Below, one piece after another: positions 59,006 to 64,000 of a stretch of DNA of 64,000 nucleotides. Position numbers and translations under genes: made by a program. Numbering within the stretch: position 1 is the first letter of the stretch; each line of letters opens with the position of its first letter. The notes under the pieces are model-generated. The model was not told the origin of the DNA. It saw nothing but the letters and a program-made list of their open reading frames with translations, and searched no databases. Origin of the DNA: Chitinophagaceae bacterium (GTDB lineage Bacteria > Bacteroidota > Bacteroidia > Chitinophagales > Chitinophagaceae); assembly GCA_019752045.1 (NCBI GenBank), contig JAIEMP010000012.1:124001-188000 (forward strand). The letters run 5' to 3'.

Positions 59006-60136
59006 TTACAGATTTCCTCTTGCCTCCTGCTCTCTTTCTATTGCTTCGAATAACGCTTTAAAATTGCCTTTACCAAAACTTTGTGCGCCTTTTCGTTGAA
59101 TGATTTCAAAAAACAAGGTTGGGCGGTCTTCTACCGGTTTGGTAAAAATCTGCAGCAAATATCCTTCCTCATCTCTGTCAACCAAAATACCCAGCTCTTT
59201 CAATGGTTGCAGGTCTTCATCAATATGCCCTACACGGTCTAATAAATCATCATAATAAGAGGTGGGCACCTGCAGAAATTCTACCCCTCTGCTGCGCAGA
59301 GCCATTACTGTTTCAACAATATTGTTGGTAGCCATTGCCACATGCTGTACACCTTCGCCATTATAATAATCCAGATATTCTTCTACCTGCGATTTTTTCT
59401 TTCCTTCAGCAGGTTCATTAATGGGAAATTTTACATAACCATTTCCATTACTCATCACCTTGCTCATTAAAGCTGAATATTCTGTTGAAATATCGTTATC
59501 ATCAAACGTTAAAATATTCCGGAAACCCATTACGTTTTCGTAAAACTGTACCCATGGATTCATCTGGTTCCATCCTACATTCCCTACACAATGATCTACA
59601 TACTGCAATCCTGTTTCTTCAACTTTAAAATAAGGATTGCTCCATGCACGATAGCCGGGCAGAAATACACCCTTGTAATTTTTTCGTTCAACAAACAAAT
59701 GAACGGTATCTCCGTAGGTATGAATACCACTGATGACTACTTCTCCTTCTGCATCTGAAAGAACAGTTGCTTCTTTGTATGGCCTTGCCCCACGGATGGT
59801 TGTTTCATTAAATGCACTCTTTGCATCATCTACTTTTAACGCTAATACTTTTACTCCGTCGCCATGTTTATAAATATGATCGGCCATTTCATTTCCCGAA
59901 CGAAGCGGTGTAGTTAATACAATCGTTAATTTATTTTGACGCACAGCATAACTGGCGATCTCTTTCATTCCTGTTTCGGGGCCCGCATATGCCAATGGCT
60001 GAAAACCAAAAGCAGAGATATAATAATGTGCCGCCTGTTTGGCATTACCTACATAAAATTCTACGTAATCTGTTCCGTGAAGAGGAAGAAAATCGTTTTG
60101 TACAGCTTCTTTTCTGTTAACTGCTATGGTTGACAT
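59006..60136 (-). CDS. hppD: 4-Hydroxyphenylpyruvate dioxygenase
   Basis: This 376-residue protein has two VOC modules. The iron ligands are visible as His in QYVDHCVGNV, His in GVQHVAMATNN and Glu in TLFFEIIQRKG near the C-terminus. RPTLFFEIIQRKGAQSFGKG is the family end. It converts 4-hydroxyphenylpyruvate (the TyrA product) to homogentisate in tyrosine breakdown. No homogentisate dioxygenase is adjacent. The length matches the family. Confidence 0.95.
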   Translation of the reverse strand: MSTIAVNRKEAVQNDFLPLHGTDYVEFYVGNAKQAAHYYISAFGFQPLAYAGPETGMKEIASYAVRQNKLTIVLTTPLRSGNEMADHIYKHGDGVKVLALKVDDAKSAFNETTIRGARPYKEATVLSDAEGEVVISGIHTYGDTVHLFVERKNYKGVFLPGYRAWSNPYFKVEETGLQYVDHCVGNVGWNQMNPWVQFYENVMGFRNILTFDDNDISTEYSALMSKVMSNGNGYVKFPINEPAEGKKKSQVEEYLDYYNGEGVQHVAMATNNIVETVMALRSRGVEFLQVPTSYYDDLLDRVGHIDEDLQPLKELGILVDRDEEGYLLQIFTKPVEDRPTLFFEIIQRKGAQSFGKGNFKALFEAIEREQEARGNL

Positions 60137-60205
60137 GATTGTTATTTTTTATTCAATAAAAGTGAAACAAAAACCGGTTCGGCAGAATGAACCTTTCTCA
60201 AACAA

Positions 60206-60295
60206 TCAGATAGCGTCAATGGCCAATACTTCCATCAGCAAACAATAGTTGCTGCGTTTATCGTTGAAGCGTTTACTGGCATAATCGGGATGCAT
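60206..60295 (-). pseudogene. Short frame resembling the 3' end of a lost gene
   Basis: A minus-strand frame gives MHPDYASKRFNDKRSNYCLL and MEVLAIDAI before TGA 60208-60206. The frame is open upstream but runs at once into family B repeats (60333 on). It may be a gene remnant cut by repeat insertion, a tiny ORF, or chance. I do not recognise a family. Confidence 0.2.
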
Positions 60296-60332
60296 GAAGC
60301 AAAGGTAATTATTTATTTGAACGTGATGCAAG

Positions 60333-60381
60333 ACCCTGAGCGGAGTCGAAGGGGCGGTTCAGGAAATCGAGCGGAGTCGAG
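60333..60381. repeat. Two family B repeats upstream of the GIY-YIG gene
   Basis: ACCCTGAGCGGAGTCGAAGG (60333-60352) and ATCGAGCGGAGTCGAG (60366-60381) are direct copies of the core found in aroA at 35438-35510. Confidence 0.85.
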
Positions 60382-60410
60382 ATTTACAGAACAAATATTT
60401 AACTTAACAT

Positions 60411-60749
60411 ATGGTTTACAAAGACATTGTGCAGGAGGTATATTACGTTTACATTATCGAATGCAAAGATGGTTCATTTTACACGGGACTAACAAATGAT
60501 TTGATTCGGCGATTCAATGAACACTGTGATGGAATGTATCCTTCCTGTTATACATTTAAACGAAGACCTCTTTTGCTGAAATATTATGAAACAATCCCTT
60601 TTTTGTTAGAAGCTACACAAAGAGAACTGCAATTAAAAGGTTGGTCGAGAGCAAAAAAAATTGCTTTGGTGGAAAATAATTTTCATAAACTCACTTTACT
60701 GGCTCAATGTCAAAATTTATCTCATTCTAAGTTTAAGGATTTTAAATAA
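60411..60749 (+). CDS. GIY-YIG endonuclease family protein
   Basis: This 112-residue protein has the GIY-YIG core VYYVYIIECKDGSFYTGLTN (Y and Y-T-G motifs), NDLIRRFNEHCDGMYPSCYT and FLLEATQRELQLKGWSRAKK with the conserved Glu and Arg/Lys (KGWSRAKK). Family members in Bacteroidota are small and of unknown role; some relatives are repair or mobile-element nucleases. The gene sits between family B repeats on both sides (60333-60381, 60751-60823), the only coding DNA between them. A promoter could not be found. The ATG at 60411 could be preceded by an earlier one at 60290, but the core starts here. Confidence 0.88.
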   Translation: MVYKDIVQEVYYVYIIECKDGSFYTGLTNDLIRRFNEHCDGMYPSCYTFKRRPLLLKYYETIPFLLEATQRELQLKGWSRAKKIALVENNFHKLTLLAQCQNLSHSKFKDFK

Positions 60750-60750
60750 A

Positions 60751-60770
60751 GTTCTCGACTTCGCTCGAAC
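60751..60770. repeat. Family B half-palindrome after the GIY-YIG gene
   Basis: GTTCTCGACTTCGCTCGAAC lies directly after the nuclease stop codon, in opposite orientation to the copies upstream. Confidence 0.75.
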
Positions 60771-60781
60771 TTTATACATGA

Positions 60782-60823
60782 CCCTTCGACTCCCGTAAAA
60801 GACGGGACAGGTTCGCTCAGGGC
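60782..60823. repeat. Family B repeat with an internal hairpin
   Basis: CCCTTCGACTCCCGTAAAAG followed by ACGGGACAGGTTCGCTCAGG and G forms a stem (CCCT...AGGG) around CCCGT/ACGGG. It is the most complete copy in the window. Confidence 0.8.
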
Positions 60824-60872
60824 CAAACATCCTACCTTACAATAACCTCACTCAGCGTCAGGCCTCCTGCCT

Positions 60873-60880
60873 TATCTTTG
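60873..60880 (+). promoter_or_regulatory. -7 element of purK deciding its start
   Basis: TATCTTTG followed by C is a perfect TAnnTTTGC box. The first ATG (60885) is only four bases downstream, upstream of any plausible transcription start. Transcription would start around 60887, so the ATG at 60900 is preferred. Confidence 0.6.
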
Positions 60881-60899
60881 CGCCATGCACTCTTCGACT

Positions 60900-62024
60900 A
60901 TGCTCAGAATTGGTATCCTCGGCGGCGGACAATTAGGCCGTATGTTATTACAGGCAGCTGCAAATTATCCGGTTGAAACATTTGTTCTTGAAAACGATGA
61001 GCATTGCCCTGCAGCACATCTCTGTCATCATTTTACAAAAGGCGACATTACAGATTTTGAAACTGTTTACAATTTCGGAAAAGGTCTTGATGCATTAACC
61101 ATCGAAATTGAACGTGTAAATGTAGAAGCGCTTGAAAAATTAGAAGCAGAAGGAGTGAAAGTATTTCCAAAACCATCTGCACTTCGTATCATCAACAATA
61201 AAATTGAACAAAAGAAATTTTATCAGCAACATCATATCCCAACTGCAGAATTTATAATCACCCATAATAAAAGCGATCTCAAAACACATCTCTCCTTTTT
61301 ACCTGCAGCGCACAAATTAGGCATAGGTGGTTATGATGGAAGAGGTGTAGAGCTATTAAGAAACGAAGCCGATCTTGAAAAAGGGTTTGATGAACCATCG
61401 GTTCTGGAAAAACTGGTGAATATTCAAACAGAAATTGCTGTAATTGTTGCTGTGGCACAAAATGGAGAAACTACCATGTATCCCCCCGCCGAAATGGTGT
61501 TTGATCCACATTTAAATTTACTGGACTATCAGATTTCGCCTGCTCAACTTTCTGAAAAAACATTGTGGAAAACAGAAGCCATTGCGATGGAACTTGTTCG
61601 CAAATTTAATTCGCCCGGCTTATTTGCTGTTGAACTGTTTGTAGATAAAAACGGCAATGTGCTGGTAAACGAAACTGCTCCCAGAGTACACAACAGCGGC
61701 CATCACAGTATTGAAGGTAATTACTCATCGCAGTTTGACATGTTGTGGCGCATCATGCTGGGTTATCCGCTTGGTTGTACCGATGCTGTTTTACCTGCAG
61801 TGATCTTAAATATTATTGGTGAAAAAGGTTACAGTGGACCGGCTTATTATGAAGGACTGGAAGATGTATTAAAAATGGAACATGTATTTGTACACCTCTA
61901 CGGAAAAGCACAAACAAAACCCGGACGTAAAATGGGCCATGCTACGGTTATAGGTAAAGATCGCAGCGAACTAACGTATAAAGCCAACCGTATTAAACAT
62001 TTATTAAAAGTAAAAACGATCTGA
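60900..62024 (+). CDS. purK: 5-(Carboxyamino)imidazole ribonucleotide synthase
   Basis: From ATG 60900 (MLRIGILGGGQLGRMLLQAA) the protein has 374 residues. It is an ATP-grasp enzyme with LTIEIERVNVEALEKLEAEG, LGIGGYDGRGVELLRNEADL, VLVNETAPRVHNSGHHSIEG and the end HVFVHLYGKAQTKPGRKMGH. It carboxylates AIR with ATP and bicarbonate in purine synthesis. A family B-like repeat (TCTTCGACTATGCTCAG, 60891-60907) overlaps the start codon, so the start may be repeat-derived. purE is not adjacent. The upstream in-frame ATG at 60885 lies too close to the -7 box. Confidence 0.95.
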   Translation: MLRIGILGGGQLGRMLLQAAANYPVETFVLENDEHCPAAHLCHHFTKGDITDFETVYNFGKGLDALTIEIERVNVEALEKLEAEGVKVFPKPSALRIINNKIEQKKFYQQHHIPTAEFIITHNKSDLKTHLSFLPAAHKLGIGGYDGRGVELLRNEADLEKGFDEPSVLEKLVNIQTEIAVIVAVAQNGETTMYPPAEMVFDPHLNLLDYQISPAQLSEKTLWKTEAIAMELVRKFNSPGLFAVELFVDKNGNVLVNETAPRVHNSGHHSIEGNYSSQFDMLWRIMLGYPLGCTDAVLPAVILNIIGEKGYSGPAYYEGLEDVLKMEHVFVHLYGKAQTKPGRKMGHATVIGKDRSELTYKANRIKHLLKVKTI

Positions 62025-62138
62025 TTCTCCCAACCTGATAAAGCTTCCCAAAGCTTTGCTGGGTTTGCCTTAACAATATTTCTGCACAACTGTTTTTACC
62101 ACTCATCCATTGATGGCATGTACAAAAAGCTGATTGCT

Positions 62139-62146
62139 TAACTTTA
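62139..62146 (+). promoter_or_regulatory. Candidate -7 element of the RND operon
   Basis: TAACTTTA followed by GC is one base off TAnnTTTG and lies 16 bp before the adaptor gene's ATG. Confidence 0.4.
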
Positions 62147-62162
62147 GCGCATCTATAAACAC

Positions 62163-63209
62163 ATGAGAAGTATACAATTGATCGCAGTTGCTGCCATTCT
62201 AACGGCTGTAAGCTGCAAAGAGAAAAAAAATGCCGCACCCGCTGCTGCAGGCGGCCAGAGACAACAAGGCCCCATGGTTGTAGTTGGCTATATCGTTAAA
62301 ACAGGATCGGTAAGCGAACCCTTGCAATTACCCGGCTCTTTACTGCCCATGGAAGAAACCGAAATACATACCGAAGTAAGCGGCCGTGTAGTTGGTTTGT
62401 ACATTAACGAAGGTGCTTCTGTAAACAAAGGTGCTTTGCTGGTAAAATTGTTTGATGGCGATCTGCAGGCGCAATTGAAAAAATTACAGGTACAATTACA
62501 AATTGCTGAAAAAACCGAAGAACGTAACAAAGAGTTGCTGAAGATAAATGGTATCAGTCAGCAGGATTATGATCTCAGCTTTTTGCAGGTAAGTAACATT
62601 AATGCAGATATTGATTTACTAAAAACGAATATTTCGAAAACAGAAATCCGTGCACCCTTCAATGGCCGCATTGGGTTCAGAAATATTTCTACGGGTGCGT
62701 ACATCACCCCGGCTACCATCATCTGTAATATCCGCCAGGTAAACACACTCAAACTGCAGTTTAGTGTTCCGGAAAAATATACTTCTAAAATTAAGCAAGG
62801 GCAAATGATCTCTTTCTCTACAGACGGAAGTGCTAAAAAGTTTCTTGCAAAAGTGTATGCAACAGAATCTACAGTTAGTGAAACCACACGTGGTATGAAT
62901 GTACGCTGTGTTGTTCAGCAAAGCAACACATCACTTGTTGCCGGCGGTTTTGCAAAGGTTGATATGGATTTTGCACGGAATGATGCTGCTATACTTGTAC
63001 CATCACAAGCCATTCTACCGCAGGCAAGAAGTAAAAAACTGATCTTATACAAAGATGGCATCGCCAAATTTGTGGATGTGCAAACAGGCATCCGTGATTC
63101 TGCAAACATTGAAATACTGAGTGGAGTAAAACCCGGCGATACCATTGTTACAACCGGTTTGCTTGGTTTAAGACCTGAAGCAAAAATCAAACTTTCAAAA
63201 GTGAACTAG
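62163..63209 (+). CDS. RND efflux periplasmic adaptor subunit
   Basis: This 348-residue membrane-fusion protein has a possible lipoprotein signal (IAVAAILTAVSCKEKKN; the Cys is a lipidation candidate). The MFP core is PGSLLPMEETEIHTEVSGRV, the biotinyl/lipoyl half VNKGALLVKLFDGDLQAQLK, the coiled-coil hairpin (about 95-135), the second lipoyl half KTEIRAPFNGRIGFRNISTG and the beta-barrel with NTLKLQFSVPEKYTSKIKQG. It connects an inner-membrane RND pump to an outer-membrane channel. It is followed by the pump gene 2 bp later. Confidence 0.94.
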   Translation: MRSIQLIAVAAILTAVSCKEKKNAAPAAAGGQRQQGPMVVVGYIVKTGSVSEPLQLPGSLLPMEETEIHTEVSGRVVGLYINEGASVNKGALLVKLFDGDLQAQLKKLQVQLQIAEKTEERNKELLKINGISQQDYDLSFLQVSNINADIDLLKTNISKTEIRAPFNGRIGFRNISTGAYITPATIICNIRQVNTLKLQFSVPEKYTSKIKQGQMISFSTDGSAKKFLAKVYATESTVSETTRGMNVRCVVQQSNTSLVAGGFAKVDMDFARNDAAILVPSQAILPQARSKKLILYKDGIAKFVDVQTGIRDSANIEILSGVKPGDTIVTTGLLGLRPEAKIKLSKVN

Positions 63210-63211
63210 TT

Positions 63212-64000
63212 ATGACGATCAGCGAACTGAGTTTGAAACGACCTGTTCTGGCAATTGTAATGAACATCCTCATTATATTGTTTGGAGTCATTGGTTTTCG
63301 TTTTTTAGGTATCAGAGATTATCCTGCCATTGATCCGCCCAATATCAGCGTACGTACATCATACCCCGGTGCTAATGCCGATGTTATTGAATCGCAGATT
63401 ACCGAACCATTAGAGAAATCAATCAATGGTATTGCAGGTGTAAAAAATATTACCAGCAGCAGCAGCCAGGGCAACAGCAATATTAATGTAGAGTTTGAAC
63501 TGGGTTTTAATTTAGAAGAAGCGGCTAACGATGTGCGGGATAAGGTTTCACAAACGGTACGCTCCTTACCTTCTGATCTGGATGCACCGCCTGTTGTTAC
63601 AAAAGCCGATGCCAGCAGCGATCCTATTCTTTCCATGACGATCCAGAGTGAGAGCCGTAATCCATTACAGGTTACAGAGTATGCAACCAACAATTTACTG
63701 GAACGCATACAAACAATTCCGGGTGTAAGTACCGTAAACATCTGGGGCGAAAAAAGATATGCAATGCGTATCTGGTTTCAGCCCGAAAAACTGCTGGCAT
63801 ACAACTTAACAGCAAGGGATGTACAAAGTGCGCTGCTCCGTGAAAATATAGAACTGCCATCCGGAAAAATTTCGGGCGATAACACAGAGCTAACAGTAAG
63901 AACATTTGGACGTTTAAATACAGAAGAGGATTTCAACAACCTCATCATTAAAAATATTGGCGGCCGTGATATTAAACTTAACGATGTAGGTTATGCCATC
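63212..64000 (+). CDS. RND efflux transporter permease (AcrB/MexB-like), N-terminal part
   Basis: The frame starts at ATG 63212 (MTISELSLKRPVLAIVMNIL) and stays open to the window end, 263 residues. It shows the typical first TM helix, the porter-domain motifs RDYPAIDPPNISVRTSYPGA, NADVIESQITEPLEKSINGI, GVKNITSSSSQGNSNINVEF and VRDKVSQTVRSLPSDLDAPP. It pumps drugs, bile salts or other amphiphiles with proton coupling. Substrate cannot be inferred. The remainder, and any outer-membrane channel gene, lie beyond the window. Confidence 0.95.
   Translation, partial: MTISELSLKRPVLAIVMNILIILFGVIGFRFLGIRDYPAIDPPNISVRTSYPGANADVIESQITEPLEKSINGIAGVKNITSSSSQGNSNINVEFELGFNLEEAANDVRDKVSQTVRSLPSDLDAPPVVTKADASSDPILSMTIQSESRNPLQVTEYATNNLLERIQTIPGVSTVNIWGEKRYAMRIWFQPEKLLAYNLTARDVQSALLRENIELPSGKISGDNTELTVRTFGRLNTEEDFNNLIIKNIGGRDIKLNDVGYAI

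Noticed and set aside
1-64000. tRNA and rRNA genes
   Set aside because: I looked through the gaps longer than 100 bp for cloverleaf-like arms and CCA ends and saw none I could support.

Overview
The window looks like a chromosome segment of a Bacteroidota bacterium, most likely a member of the Chitinophagaceae or a close relative. I infer this from three things. Two large secreted proteins end in type IX secretion (T9SS) sorting domains. Promoters match the Bacteroidota -7 pattern TAnnTTTG. Typical Bacteroidota families are present (DUF3276 PUR-like protein, TSP3-OmpA porin, PepSY-like protein, RlpA, PurS, fused DAHP synthase/chorismate mutase). The DNA is AT-rich. I saw no rRNA, tRNA or CRISPR array.

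Region 1 (1-16.2 kb, all minus strand, read from high to low coordinates) is most of an extracellular contractile injection system (eCIS; Afp/PVC/AlgoCIS-like). It runs: DUF4255 terminator/cap protein, a lineage-specific protein with a carbohydrate-binding-like module, sheath, tube 1, tube 2, a 56-residue DUF5908 protein, LysM adaptor, VgrG-like spike, PAAR tip, gp25 wedge, two giant baseplate proteins, and a conserved protein cut by the window edge. No AAA+ ATPase, tape-measure protein or toxin is inside the window; they may lie beyond position 1.

Region 2 (16.5-33.8 kb) is mostly housekeeping and envelope genes: a T9SS-exported hydrolase gene split by an in-frame TAG, a lipoprotein gene frameshifted in a G9 run, rsmI, purS, pssA, a four-helix-bundle (S23-type) gene between heptamer repeats, a Xaa-Pro aminopeptidase, ATP-dependent PEP carboxykinase, a deoxynucleoside kinase, trpS, an OmpA-family porin, RlpA, an L,D-transpeptidase and a D-Ala-D-Ala dipeptidase.

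Region 3 (33.8-43.0 kb, minus strand) is an aromatic amino acid block: pheA, aminotransferase, tyrA, GNAT, DUF559 nuclease, DAHP synthase/chorismate mutase, aroB, aroA, aroC. It is densely seeded with short GC-rich palindromic repeats. Some sit in frame inside aroA, the aminotransferase and pheA.

Region 4 (43.4-64 kb) holds an ECF sigma factor translationally coupled to a membrane-tethered trypsin-like protease with an anti-sigma-like N-terminus, a PUR-like protein, an ABC exporter half with a degenerate ATPase site, a CBS protein, a cupin, two tandem paralogous membrane proteins, several tiny ORFs, an outer-membrane barrel, dnaK, aspartate kinase, a glycine-rich T9SS protein, a YkuD/TonB-like fusion, HPPD, a GIY-YIG nuclease flanked by CTTCGACT-type repeats, purK, and the start of an RND efflux operon.

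The most interesting theme is not one gene. At least seven short interspersed repeat families occur. They abut genes, often supply stop codons or N-termini, and insert in frame. Three small accessory genes (S23 four-helix bundle, DUF559 nuclease, GIY-YIG nuclease) each lie between copies of a different family. This suggests several parallel 'small protein plus cognate short repeat' systems. The eCIS with an embedded carbohydrate-binding-like module and the sigma/protease pair are the other items worth following.
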